A DNA stretch of 64,000 nt from Ceratotherium simum simum (Eukaryota > Chordata > Mammalia > Perissodactyla > Rhinocerotidae), in NCBI RefSeq assembly GCF_000283155.1, contig NW_004454195.1:8410364-8474363 (forward strand). Reading direction: 5' to 3'. A model generated the notes under the pieces. It saw only the letters and a program-made list of their open reading frames with translations. It was not told the origin of the DNA and searched no databases. Position 1 is the stretch's first letter; each line of letters starts with the position of its first letter. This document shows positions 33,702 through 46,560 of the stretch, in pieces. The position numbers and the translations under genes are program-made.

Positions 33702-35939
33702 GCCTTCTGCTAATTTCCTGTTGTTATTGTACTATGAGCTAGGACATTAGGCTAGCCAAACATAGGCTCCTCTTTTCCAGCCTTCTCCAGAATCTACGAG
33801 TCAGCCTGCTGTCCTCAGTCTTCAAGCTGGCTCCAACCCCAATTCCATTTTCTGGGACTCTTACTCACCAGATTTCTTAGTGAGGAAATGTTAGTATCTC
33901 TACTGTAAAAGGTATATGTGGAAAGTCCAGCCGTGCCTACTCTCCTGCAAGTGTAGCTCACGCAAAGATGATGGAGCTGACTGGAAATTCCTGACCTGCG
34001 GCCGTTCCCAGCAGGGCCTCTAGATGGGGCTCATCTGTCAGAAGTAACTACTAGTGTTTAGAAAACTTGTCCAGAGTCTTTGTACCAAATGAAAGCTACT
34101 CACCAAACTGAGACCCCAAAACTCTGTTAAAGTGAAATGTTAAAACACGTGCTATTTTGGACGCAGAGGACGTGTGTTTGCTGATAAGCATGTTTGATTT
34201 CCACAGAACAGAGGATTTTCCCCCCTTTTTGCCATGCTGAGTTCGAGTCATTTGCTGGTAATTTAGCCATGAGGTATAATTTTTGCCCCTTCTTCATTTC
34301 CATTTTTAATTTGCAGACTTCCACTTGACCTACTTATTAGGAAGTTAAGGCTTAAAAGCTGTAGGTCTCTCATGCCTTCTTGACCCTTGTGCTAAGCAAC
34401 ACAGATAGACGTGTGCCTTCTTCCCACTGAGTTCAGAGGAGTGTCCCTAAGGGAACAGTGGCGCAGAAATACTCTTTCGTGCCTTCATCAACAACTCTGT
34501 GTTCTCCACGATGAGGTGCTGATCTAAATATCTACTGCCAACATCCTGACTTATTCATCATGTACCTCAGAAGCTTTTCTCTTACCTCTTGGTCTGATAT
34601 TGAGGGAAGCATGCTTAACAATCAGGGTAGCCATTGCCTAAGTCCTTAGTGTTTTCCATGAGGCGGATATCCCCCCAACTTCAGATCAACTGTCTCCCTA
34701 CCTTCAATCAAGAACATATGAGAGTAAACATGAGATGAATCAAGAAGTGGCTTCCAGAGAGAAAAGTACAAATAGGAGTGTTTATAGGATGACAGAAAGG
34801 GAACTGGGAGGAAAATGTATAGAGGAGAAAACAGAGGTGTTTGTCCAACAAAGAATTACCTCTCCACATTTTACTTTCATCTAGTAATTGCCTTTTAGCC
34901 AATCCTTGATTTCTTATACTTCCACAAATTCTTATTATACAGCATTTCTTTTTCTCTTACCATTGATTCCCACTTTTAATCCACCTTGGCTTTTTTTTTT
35001 CACCCTATTGGAATATTTATGACTGGGTAGCTGGTAGTGATTTTGGTCATGCATTAATTTATCTTTGAACACTTTCTATTTCCTTCGTGGTTTTCTCTTC
35101 AACAGCTTTATCCTGTTTCATTTCCCTCAGCACTTTCCCCTTTCTTCCAAAATTAGCTCTACTAAAATTTAATGTCTTTAGTTTCCCCTTCTGCTGTGGC
35201 TTCAATTCTCCCTGGTATAAACACAACTATTATTAGCCAATCTCTATGCTCATGGGCAAGTCTGTCGCTGTATCCTCCCACTCCTTCACTATGCCCTTGG
35301 TCCTAAATCCAGACACATGACTGATCTTGCTTCGCCTTGTGCCCGTGGTTGGCATGAGGAGCTGGCCTGTGTGAGGGACACACCTATTGTATAAGTTTTC
35401 TCTGCTCTCAGAGTGTCCTAGTTTGTCACAGAGCACAGAGTGTCCAGCTAACTGCTCCCCCCTTCTCATACTATCAACTCTGCCTAAATTGCTATGACAG
35501 TACATCGTATGGTTAAAACATGAATTCCCCTTGGACTGTTAAAAGGGAATGCGCTGAAGAAAACCACAGACTGATTTTTTTAACGTGCTGCATTTTCTGA
35601 CACTGCTGAAACATTCACGTGGAATATGCACGCTCTCTCTTTCAGCTTACCACTTTCAAGATGTTCAGTCTGGGCTTGCTCTCCACTGTGTTTAGGGTAT
35701 TTTATTCAGCATTAAACTTGAAAGTCTAATTTGATGGACACGACTGAAAGATTGATGCAAAAATTGTTGCTGTTTATGCTTTCAGCCTTCTGGAATAGTG
35801 GAAAAATACTCACCTCTCCTGAACATTTGCTTCGCTGCAGTTGCCAAATTATCTAACAGCCAGTCACTATCCAATTTGACAGCATGGTATTTATTTTTAA
35901 AAAATTATGCATTGTGGTGTCTGTTTCCATCTATGACAG
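33702..35939. other. Non-coding stretch, no gene seen
   Basis: About 2.2 kb of unassigned sequence. I read both strands and see no domain, exon pair, RNA gene or named repeat. Confidence 0.45.
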
Positions 35940-36090
35940 TTTCCTTGTAATAATAATGATAATACTTTGCCCTTACATAGTGCCTTTTGATTCAAGAATC
36001 TTCCAGTGTTTTGGACTCTCATCATCTCTGTGGAATTTCACAGAGGAGGAGACAAGGACAGAGATTAAGTTATAAGAAGAGCAGAGCTGT
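35940..36090 (+). mobile_element. Possible MIR-like fragment
   Basis: 'taataataatgataatact', 'cttacatagtgccttttgat' and 'cacagaggaggagacaagg' keep the MIR order loosely. Confidence 0.3.
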
Positions 36091-36559
36091 GCGGTGGGTT
36101 CTCAGGAGCCCTGGTCTCAACTAATAGGATGGTCTTTTATCACCAATTTAGCAACTCATTTTCCTTCTCTCTTCCCATCCCCACACTCACCACCCCCTCC
36201 CTGCTTTCTTGTTTCTGGTAAGGCGTTCCCAAATCCCTCTGTTTCTCTCTGCATTTCCCCCACCATTCAGAGACTCTCCAAGATGGTGCTGGGACAAGCA
36301 AAGGTCCCTTCACTCCAAGGGTACCATGATATCAGAAGTCCCATTTTTCTCTGTTGCTATTTCTTGACCTCACTGGGATGTTTATGGTATGGGTTAGTAA
36401 CAGGTTAGTATGAAAGCTAGATGGAAAGATATTCTTTCTTTTCTAAAGGGAATAGAGACAACGAGTTCTCTGTGGACCCTTCTTATCTAATAGTTCACTT
36501 CCATAGCCCCATTTAGTGCCTAACACTCCTTTGCTTGTTTATAAATAAATGGAAAACAT

Positions 36560-37140
36560 ATTGACTCAGTTCCTGCCCACAAATATCCATTCTGAGCAAG
36601 GCACTGTGCTATAGGGGTTGGGCTGTGGCACAAAGATGAGATTATGGTACAATGCCTACCCTTGAGGAGCTCTCAGTCAAACTGGAGGATGGGGAGGGAC
36701 ATAAGTACACACACTTCTAGGAGGAATATGGACCTAGTTAAGAGAAATACAAGGCTTAGCAGCTATTGAAAGAGGAAGGACCACATATAATTGGAGGACC
36801 CAGGAAAAAGTTTCATTAAAGAAATGAGATTTGAGATGGATTTTAGGGGACAAGAAAGATGTTAAAAGATTGAGACTGAGGAAAGAACAGTGTAAAGACA
36901 TACAGAGAACAGAAAGCAGTCCACTTTGGCCCAAGTGCAGAATATAAGCAGGACCATCAGGGGAAAATGGCTGAACTATTGGCTGGAATTTTATACCAGC
37001 AGGTCTTGGTTGTGGATGAAAACTTCTACATCAGTCCAAGGGTAAAGAGCAGCCTCTGAACAGGGGAGGGCTGAGAGCAGAGCTATCATGAGGAAAATCG
37101 ATCTGGCAATGGTGTGTACAAGAAACGAGAGTAAGAGACT
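36560..37140 (-). mobile_element. L2 LINE fragment
   Basis: Reversed L2: 'gagcaaggcactgtgctat', 'cttgaggagctctcagtcaa', 'tgagatttgagatggatttt'. Later parts are weaker. Confidence 0.6.
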
Positions 37141-38064
37141 TATAAATGGAGTAAGTGGGAAATAATTTTATAGATGAAAGAATTGTCACCCAAAACTTGC
37201 ATCCTTGGGCTCAATGGGCCCAATAATTTATTTCCAAGGCCCTAAAGTCACTTATTTCCTGTTCTCTGTGCAACCAGATCAGAAGCATCCATTAGCAACT
37301 GTGAAAAACTCAGCAGTGACATCCTTGACTTACAACAATGCATTTGTATTGTTGTGGGAGAGATACGAAGGAGTTCTTGGAGAGAGCTTGTTGTAAGATG
37401 TTGCTAAATTCACATTAACCTCCTTTTCCCTTGTATGGACTTAGTTCCATGTGTTCTACATCGATTTCCAAGAAAAGCTTTCTTACTAAGATATTGAAGC
37501 TTGCTTTTTAAAAAGTGAGAAGAGAAAAGAGAAAATAAGAATTGCTCTAATATGTACACCTAGACAATACATCCAAATATATATCTATATACACAGAGAA
37601 ACAAGGCCTTTTGGGCTGAGAATGTGTATTTCGTTGCCCTATTGGCAATGATCCTGTTCTGTTAGAATGGCCACCTGAAATTGTGGGAGCATTGCCTATC
37701 AAAGGAGTGGAGTTTGCCCACTGGTTAGAGTTGCAGAGCAGACCAGAGTCACGCTACTTCTTTACAACTTTCTACGTCCAGCAAGGGTGCTGGAGAATGG
37801 AAGTTCCCTGCAAAGGAACCCAGACCTTGAGGATGCATTTCCCTTTTGGGTACTCTGTCATTTACTAAAATTTCTACTCCTGATTGTTATTGTTGAGTTA
37901 ATCATGGACGCTGAATGGCTAACAAATGCCCCAGTTGATGCCTGAATGCCGTTTGGATTCTGATAACAGATACTAAGACATGTAGCTTTATTCATTTTCA
38001 CTTTGTAAGCAAATCTATGTCTCTTCTTTTAGGTTCAGTGATTCTAATCTTGTATGTGTGCATA

Positions 38065-38068
<4 letters not shown>
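37141..38068. other. Non-coding stretch, no gene seen
   Basis: Unassigned. Short ORFs only. Confidence 0.45.

Positions 38069-38100
<32 letters not shown>
38069..38100. repeat. (GT)16 microsatellite
   Basis: Thirty-two bases of uninterrupted GT dinucleotides. Expected to be polymorphic. Confidence 0.96.
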
Positions 38101-38103
<3 letters not shown>

Positions 38104-39063
38104 GAGCTTTCACAGCACTTTGCCAACCTACCAACCACACTGCTTACCAAATCGACAGCTGCAACCGAAGCAGGGTGACTGGCCGGAAGTGACTGTTTCC
38201 CAGGTTAGCTCATCCTGCTGAATGGAACCTTCTCCATTCAGGGGTTGTTAAAAGTCTTTTCTTCAATTGGATCTATATCAAAAGCCCCTAGATACGTAAA
38301 GTTCTTATAACTCAGCCTTCTTAAAAAATCAAAAGCTGTATACTGCCCCTCATTTATTCCAACCACCACGTAGTCACATGGCCAGAAAAATATGGCCAAA
38401 TACATATTATTCAACGAAATTCATCTTGAAATGTCATTTTTAAAAACTACATATTTTTCAACATCTGATGTGACACAGGTAGCAAAAAGCAGTTACCCTG
38501 TTGGTGAAGATGAACTGAGAAATCTTGCTATGCTTTAATAGCCACTTAGCTCCTACTAGTGGTTTGGCCTATTGATATCAGATTAAGATCTGTTTGTTAG
38601 CTTCTTCACAATGACTCTAATTAGAAATAAAGTTCAATGGTCTCATATTAGTGGACAAACACATAGCGATTTATCATTTGAGCATTTAATAGAGCAATGA
38701 GGCTTTAGACCTTAACATTAACTGTATGATTCACTACTTCAAAAAACAGAATTATTTGGAGTATGCCAGAAGCTGACCCTGCCTTTTTGTGTGTGTGTGG
38801 AAAATGGAATTTTATTGCATATGTATTTACATATATACCTAGACACACTCACACACACACCCCTATATATACATATATACGTATCAAATGTCCTCATAAA
38901 AATGTATATTAGAAAACAAGTGAACTTTGTATGAATATATTTTTTAAATTATGAATTAATTGAGAAAATTAAAACAACAATAAGTCATACAAGTGGTATC
39001 CAGAAATTTGTATTCATGTATTTTAAAGCTAAATTTGCCTTTTAAGCTAGATCGCTTTTTTAC
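38101..39063. other. Non-coding AT-rich stretch
   Basis: Unassigned. Contains short CA/TA-rich tracts at about 38842-38882 and a (TG)n stub near 38790. Confidence 0.5.
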
Positions 39064-39130
39064 TCTTTTTTTTTTTTATTGAGGTATAAACATATCTCAA
39101 TGACCTATAACATTATATTAGTTTCAGATT
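39064..39130 (-). mobile_element. Very short L1 3' end
   Basis: A T-run followed by 'attgaggtataaacatatc' and 'ataacattatattagtttca' is the reversed L1 3' UTR terminus. Extreme 5' truncation. Confidence 0.6.
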
Positions 39131-39749
39131 GTCTTTTCTCAAAGTTATCTAAATGAATTAGTAACTAGTCACTTTGCTTTCATGATAGTTTGAGTTTGCT
39201 CCAGAATATGCAATTAAAATGGGTTTTTTCAAAAAATCTATAATAGCCACTTTTGTAAATGACCATTAAAAACTCTACAGCTCCAACCAGTTGCTTTTTT
39301 TTTAAATGCTTATTTTATATTTTTGACTATAGATACAAACCTAAGAAAGAGACTGAGGACTTACCCCTCCCACTCCCCAAATGGACATTTGGGCCTACAG
39401 TATAGATGCAGTCAAAGAATCCTTATATTAGAGTTATTAAAACTGAAATGCCCATCTATTTGCAAGCAAGTTAATTTTTTTCCCCTCTCTTGAAGTGTAC
39501 ATTTTTCCTCTAAATACTATTATTTCTGCAGAGATAATATTGTTTAATCTTTCAAAGTGAAAGTGATTTATAGTTTAGTGACCATATTATGTTGAATAGT
39601 ACCTATATATATTAAAGCAATTTGGGAGTCACTATGTTAATTTTGTATAAACAAAGTTCTTTTGACCTTGTCTCTCAAATCTTCCATTTTCTTACGTAAA
39701 AATTTATTAGAAGTTGTTTTCTCTCATGATGAAGCTAGATACCACCTGA
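39131..39749. other. Non-coding AT-rich stretch
   Basis: Unassigned sequence with several T-runs. No gene. Confidence 0.4.
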
Positions 39750-40830
39750 CTCACACGCTCGTATGTCTCAGACTTCACCTTCCTCTTCCGTGGCTGTTCT
39801 TTTCTCATCTACCCCACTCCACCCCAGGGATGCTTCCTTAGCTCTTTTTTCATTCTACATGCTTTTTGTGGGTGATCCAGCTCACCCTCTCTTTGACATC
39901 AGGCATCCCTATGAGTCTCACATCTTTATGGTCACAGGTACTATAAGCACAATATTTGCAAAACTAAACTTCCGTCTTCCTACACAAGAGCACCAGCTAG
40001 AAAGCTGGGGGTCATCCCAGGCCAAATCTAACTGGTCATTACATTCTACCTTTTCTCCTTCCAAAATATCTCTCTAGTCTACTTCTTTTTCTCCATTCTC
40101 ATAGCCACTCCTTGTGATGAGAGCTAGGTCACCTTTCACATGAATTATGAGCAAAACCATCAATTATCCAGATTCAGGAATGGGCTTCCACTGACTGGGA
40201 CCTGCTGGAAGTCATATTGCCTTGGACTCTTTGCCCTCCGTCTTAGTCAGACGTAGAAGTTATTGCTTTTTAGGGAGCACACACCAAGGGAACAGTAGTG
40301 AAGCACAAGGAGAGAGACATGGAAGGAGGGAGAGTCGGCACGAGGATGCATGACTGCACTGGCCGTTGATTGCTTGATTCTGGAAAACCGTCTTCTGAAA
40401 GGCCACATAAGGTTCATCTCAGGGGAACCTTCTAGGGGAAAAAGGGAGAACTTGTCTCCATGGGATGCTAAGTTCCTGAATGTACAGGGTGAGCATTTTC
40501 AGTAGGACCCTGTTAAGTCCTCCACCTTGATACCAGCAAGGAGACCCCATGGTGGGAGGCAAGAGGCACGTGGCCCTGGGAAGAAGCAAGCAACCATCAG
40601 GATGTATCGTCATTGGCTCAGCCAGAGCCCATATAGAGTTGTTTGCCATGGCTGCAGCTGGAACAAGAGAAAGGAGAGACAGAAAAAAATCTGAAGTGGT
40701 ACAAGAGAACTGTATGATACCCCCTCCAATAAAACTCAGACAGCTGCAAGGGTGATCTTCCTAAAGCATAGATGTCATCATGCCCTAATCTTCTTTAAAG
40801 GACTCTTTATTGCTGAAAGCAGTGGTTTTC
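39750..40830 (+). mobile_element. L2 LINE fragments flanking an unassigned block
   Basis: Forward L2 appears at about 39750-40170 ('tatgagtctcacatctttat', 'gggggtcatcccaggccaaa', 'ttccaaaatatctctctag') and resumes at about 40735-40830 ('cagctgcaagggtgatcttc', 'catgccctaatcttctttaa') further along the same consensus. The intervening 40230-40730 is not L2 and may be an insertion I cannot name. Confidence 0.55.
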
Positions 40831-41019
40831 GCTCTATGGTTGTTACAGTCCTGGGGTCTAAGATGGTGCCTGAAAGCAAGGAGGAAGCCAAGGGCAGAGT
40901 TTTGATCCTCCACTCCTGCTTCACTAGGAAACAAGATGACAGCTGCTAACAACAGTTTTGAAACCCTTGGCACGAAAATAGTATATCCAAATAACTTAGC
41001 AGCACATTCATCCATTGAA

Positions 41020-41400
41020 TACTTAATTGTGGAACTGAGATTTGAAGGGCAAATAGGAGTTAACCAGGCAAGAGCAGAGAAAGATCATTCAAGGCAGAGG
41101 AGGCAGCATGTGCAAAGTCCCTGTGGTGGGCAGGAGCACGGTGGGTAGCACAGACCGAAGGACCGTCAGTGGGGTTGGAGCAGGGGTCAGGGGTCTGAGA
41201 GAACATAGAGCCTAATGAAGGTGGGGACAGGGCAAGAACAACTTGTGCAGAGCTCCATTGGCCTTGTTAAAAAACTTTGTCTTAAAAGCATTGATGAGCC
41301 TTTGAATACTTTGGGGGAAAGGGTGATGAAAAAGAATCTGAGTTTTTAAAAGATCCCTCTGACCATGAATTGGAATAAAAGCTGAACTGACTGGCATTGC
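41020..41400 (-). mobile_element. L2 LINE fragment
   Basis: Reversed L2: 'cattcaaggcagaggaggca' then 'gcatgtgcaaagtccctgtg', and 'gatccctctgaccatgaatt'. Clear in the first half. Confidence 0.6.
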
Positions 41401-42497
41401 TCTACAACCAACATAGTGTGGAGGAGTACAAGAGCAACAGCTCAGGGGATGGCAGCCGAGCCTTAAGGCCTCCTCAGGAGCTCTAGGTATTCTCAGAGAT
41501 TTGGTTGCTGAAAGAAGGCTGGGGTCAGGGTGAGGAGGCCACAGAGGATAGGGAGTTCAACTCCAGAGGCAATGGCCAGATCCAGAGCCATAAGCACTGG
41601 TGCCAGCTAGATACCCAAAAGAACAGGTTTAGCAACACCACCACAGATTCTGGGAAGACCCAGAAAATGGCCCCACCAACCAAACAGGGGGAGAAATCCT
41701 GAAAGACTAGGTAATTACCCCAAGGAGATGTCTCTAAGCTAGAAAGGATGACAAGCTCTCATGTTTTGTGCCATCAGCATAAATGCAGGCTAAAGAGCAA
41801 GATGAAACTAGTAACGGAAAGTAAAATGTGTGGTATGTAAATTCAAAACCAATACATAACCAATTGAGTCAACCCTGTGAAATGACTCAATTGAGGTGCC
41901 TTCAAAATTAACTAATCTTACACAATTTGATTTCATTGTAGATGCCAGCTTCCAATGATTTGGGGAGCTGCACATTTGGAAATAACTGCTGATCTTGATA
42001 ATGAATACTACCTATATCTCTGAAGGAAGTGAGCTTTGTAAGATATCATTTTTGACTCAGGAGAATCGCAATTAGAATGTTAAAATAAATACATAACATG
42101 TAAGTGTATTAACTGACGACAGGACATGTAACTCTGGATAGCTCAGAAATTTGCACTGGCCTGAACAATGTCCTCTCTTCCTTTTAGGCAAGCTCTCTGG
42201 GAAGCCAGATCATTATACGGGGATTGGTGAGCATGGCATCAGAATTGCATTGGAATGCTTAATGGCACAGAGTCTGATCATTGGGCACATCCCTCACTAA
42301 GATGGGGATATAGCTCCCATCAGCTTGAGGGCATCTTCTCCCCTAAGAGGTACTTAGATAGGCATTACCAAAGCTTATCTCTACAACTTTTGCTCCATGG
42401 TTTTTTCTCTTTCGGCTGTTGATTTCTCAGATATTTGCCCACACGGATGAAGACCTGCTGCTCAGGATTTGCTATTTCTTTGTATTAAGAGCTTCCT
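41401..42497. other. Non-coding stretch, no gene seen
   Basis: Unassigned. A polar ORF at 41505-41702 has no domain features. Confidence 0.45.
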
Positions 42498-42710
42498 GGG
42501 CTGGCGCCGTGGCTTGGCGGTTAAGTGCTCGAGCTCCACTGCTGGTGGCCCGGGTTCGGATCCCACGCACGCACCGAAGCACCGCTTCTCCAGCCATACT
42601 GAGGCCACGTCCCACATACAGCAACTAGAAGGATGTGCAGCTATGACATACAACTATCTACTGGGGCTTTGGGGGAAAATAAATAAATAAATAGAAATTA
42701 TAAAAAAAAA
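42498..42710 (+). mobile_element. Young ERE SINE with 11-bp target duplication
   Basis: Bounded by perfect 'aagagcttcct' (42487-42497 and 42711-42721). Head 'gggctggcgccgtggcttgg', A box about 42510-42527, perfect B box 'ggttcggatcc' at 42553-42563, tail subtype 'tactggggctttgggg' followed by AAATA repeats and an A-run. CpG-rich, hence recent. Confidence 0.97.
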
Positions 42711-43997
42711 AAGAGCTTCCTATCAAGTTTTTAAAAAGTGCAAATTTTGGTGCTTTTTATAGTGTAAGAACCAAACTCAAGTACCCTTCAACCTTCGTTA
42801 TAGCAAATCTTGTTATTTAGACGTTAACCAGTTGGAAATTCATTGCATAACAGCCTCTGATGAATGAACACAGTCATTCTATTTATCCTATCACAAATGT
42901 GTCCTTCTCCAAAGGTGAGTAATTCCAATTTTCATGCCTTGGCTGCTGAACCTGCAGTACCTGCTCTTGTAATCACACACTATGCAGGGTAAACATAAAG
43001 GCAAAGTCAAGAAAGTGTAGAATCAAGGGAATCGTTAGCAGTCCTTCCCTTCTCTCCTTGGTTTCTTTCTTCTTCCTGTATTTCTCTTCCTGCCACTCCA
43101 AACCCAGCTTCCACTCCTCTCTACCCCAGTACCTATGCACAAAGTCCCACTGAGAGAGAAAAACAAAACCCGAGGGCTGGGGTGAGACCACAGACTGGGC
43201 AGGTAAAATAGCTTCGACGTGATTTCACGTCATCCATGAGTAATCCATGAGTCCTGAGTCATCCATGCTTCACCCATGACTGCACTTCTCACAGTCATCA
43301 TTCCTAAGCTTCTCGTTGCTGCCCCGTCTGCCTCCCTTGCTAGCCACCTAGTTCCCTCGTGGCCTAACTTATGGCTTCCACTCTCACCTCAGTTACTCTT
43401 CTGTTTCTTCTCTGTCAACTAAAAACAGAAAGGAGAAAGAAAACTCCTACTTTTAAATCATGACAGGTTGGCAGGTTGAATGGTGGGGAGACAGGAACGA
43501 GAAGAATTATCTGTTTCAAGGATATTCATTCCACTATCGTATTCGCATTAACACTACCGGCATGACTGAGATGGAGTTTCCATTAACACGCCCATTCTGG
43601 TTCTCTCTGTTTCCTCTGTTCTCCAATACTGATCAGTTCCTTTAAAAAGCGTCCTTAGGCTGAAATTTCCCCTGTTTGACATCAATCCAAAGGTAAATTG
43701 CCTGCAAAGTTTGAGGCAAATTGTAATTGTGTTCATGTCTGCTTCACAAAGTGTACAAGCCTACTCTTCCAGTCAATTTTCATTTTTAAGAGTCCTCTCT
43801 ACAGCCGGCTACGAGTCATTGACAATGATTTGATCACAGACTTTCGCTTGCTGCATTGCTTAAGGATGAGCTACTTGTAATTTTTCTCATTTAAAAAAGG
43901 CAGAGTAAACATCATGGCATTATTGTGCCAAGTTAAGTCGTGTAAATAAAGTATAATAAATATGAATAAAACATTAATTGGAACTCTATTTATATCA
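42711..43997. other. Non-coding stretch, no gene seen
   Basis: Unassigned. A local ATCCATGAGT-type duplication occurs at about 43230-43268. Confidence 0.45.
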
Positions 43998-44035
43998 TGA
44001 TAGAGAGATAGCTAGATAGACAGACAGGCAGACAT
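43998..44035. repeat. (GATA)/(GACA) microsatellite
   Basis: Short compound tetranucleotide tract, 'gatagacagacaggcagac'. Confidence 0.85.
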
Positions 44036-46244
44036 AGTCCTGTTGGTTTATGGTTATTGATGTCTAGAGAGATCCATTCATCTCTTCATCAGTGACTAAT
44101 CTAATTTTAAATTTGACAGAGACCAGAATTTTGTCAATGGGCCTTTATGTATTCTTTCTTGCCCTTGTAGATTAAATGACTTGTATTCTCCTTTGGAGGA
44201 ACATGGACTCTACTTTTAGACTGCAGGAATTGCCCATTGATTCATGTCCAGTCTTCCTGGTTGGAGAATTTTCCAAGCCACATTGCTTGGGCTGTAACCA
44301 AGGACGTCTGTAACCTGGCAGGCTTGTTACCTGAAAGATGTCTTTTAAGGTCATCCCAACATCAAATCCATCTTGTCTCAGGGTGGCAGAATCCTAGTGG
44401 GTTGGAATGCCAGTATGTGAAGCCAGACTGAAGATGATAGCAAAGCTGATGGGAATATAGGAGCTAGCAAACGAGTCAGAGCATCTGAGTTTTTGTTGTG
44501 GAGTTTCATCGAGGTTCTCATTGCCAAAGATGCTTCTTTGAATGATGCCAGACCATGGCACTCTCCATAGCTGCACTAACCATACATGGGGTCACCTTGC
44601 CAGGATGGAAATGTTATCATATTGATATTACTTCTTCATTTTCCTTTCCTAAAGAATAAAAAGGCACTTTTGACTAGATCTTGTAGGCAGAGAGCCCTTT
44701 TCCTTCCTTTCAAGGCAACGTGTAACTAAACTTTATAAGAAAGAAATAAATAAGCCACTTAGCCTTCACCAGTTGCCCAATTCTAGCTTATTCATTCTAC
44801 TCTTCATTTTCTCGGACATAGAAAGAGAAGGAATGAAAGAAAACTGGATTTTTAAAAGATACGTCTGTTTTCATCTAATTTGATGAATGTTATTATACCA
44901 GACATTAGAAATGTGGTAAGAGGAAATATTGGTTTACACCTTAAGCTGCATAAAATGCAATATTGCTTCAGTCTTGTTAAATCAGTTACTCTCTGGGCTT
45001 TCAGGAGTTGGCAAGCAATTCTGCATGCCCTCAAAAAGAGCTGAAGTTGTAGAATTATTATGTAAAACCTATGTGATTTACTACCCTCCAAAAAAACAAA
45101 TATAATCCCTTCTGAAATCCAGATTGGAATATTTCAAGAGCAAACACATTCATTTATTATTTGTGGCATCTCCTCAGTGTTAGGGATTCCTTTGGCCATT
45201 CAGTCAGGCCCAGCTTTCATAATGAAATCTACCCTTTAGATAAAGGAAAACAAACAGACTTGCTACCTCAGGCTAACGTGATTTTCTGAGTTTTGGAGGG
45301 CAGCAGCTTGTCTATTTTTTTCAACCTGATAAGTTTCCAAGGCAAAATGATTTATCTCTGTCCAGTTCTTCTTGGAATATTCACTGGGCAGAAAGTGGAT
45401 TAAGGAAGAAGTAGAGAATGGGCTGAAATAGAAAGGGAAGGAACTTTAAGGGCAATACTGAAACAACGATGGCCTAACCCGATTACTGTGTATCCTCTAA
45501 AGAGAGCAAAAATCAAATCAAATTGGAGAAAAAGAAAGTGAAAAGAGAAGGAAATTGCAATATTTTGGTCTAAGGGAGATTGCATTGTAGGGTTAATAGA
45601 ATTTAGATGGCAACATCATTTTTAAAACTAGATTGGCTTATGCCTATAATTCCTGAATGTACTATTCGTAGGCAAGGTTTGTGTGTGTCTTTCTCTGACA
45701 TGACACAAGAAAAAAAATGTTCACAAATGATAATTGTCTAGTGCCAGCAGTCACATAATTCCCTTTCTACAGAGAACAGGGAAAAGAGCTGTTGCTAAGG
45801 CAAGCTTGGAGGCTGCGAGGCCCCAGAGCTCTCCAGTATCTGAGGTCCCACCCACAGACTGTCATTTCTCTCCAAGTCATCCATTTGGCACCTGGGAAGC
45901 CTCCCTATCTGAGCCTGACTTGGAGGAACTGCCCAGCTAGGATTCACCTCCTCCAACACATTCCCTATTCACCTTGACCGTGTGGACTTGAGATGTTCAT
46001 CAGTCTCTGGAGGAGGTGCCCAGAAGTGTCACCAATGGTTCTTATCCTTCGGAGACAGACACACATAGACACGTGAGCAACCCAGTAAGAGTCCAAGATG
46101 AATGTAAATAAATGCCGAATTAGTGTCCACACCAGCTGTTCTCAACTTTGGTGTCACATCACGGTAGGTTGTTATGATCAATAGGGAGAAAGGAGTGGAG
46201 TTAGGGCTACCATTGCTGTAATAGCACCTGATCCCACAACCTGC
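44036..46244. other. Non-coding stretch, no gene seen
   Basis: About 2.2 kb unassigned. No exon, RNA or named repeat supportable. Confidence 0.45.
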
Positions 46245-46560
46245 CTTATAATAATAACAGGTAGCATTTATATGGTGCTGAGAGTGCACTAGGCATGGGG
46301 TGAAGCACTCCACATGCCTCACAGCAATCCTATGAGTGGTCAAGTGAAGAGAATGAAGAGTGTCTACCCCTTAGGAGAGAGTATCCATCTGATGCACTTA
46401 GTTAGTGCCTGGTGCAAACATGAGGTGTCATTTGCCTCACGCTCCCCAACTGACAGATGAGAAAACCAAAGCTAAGTGATGGTCATCGGTAACTACCTAT
46501 TGGCAGGACGTGAGTTCTAACTTTAGTCTGACTCCGAAGGCCATTCTCTTAGCTTTTATG
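46245..46560 (+). mobile_element. MIR SINE, with internal expansion
   Basis: 'ggtagcatttatatggtgct', 'cctcacagcaatcctatgag', later 'actgacagatgagaaaacc' and 'caggacgtgagttctaactt'. The two halves are further apart than in MIR consensus, implying a small insertion around 46345-46440. Confidence 0.6.
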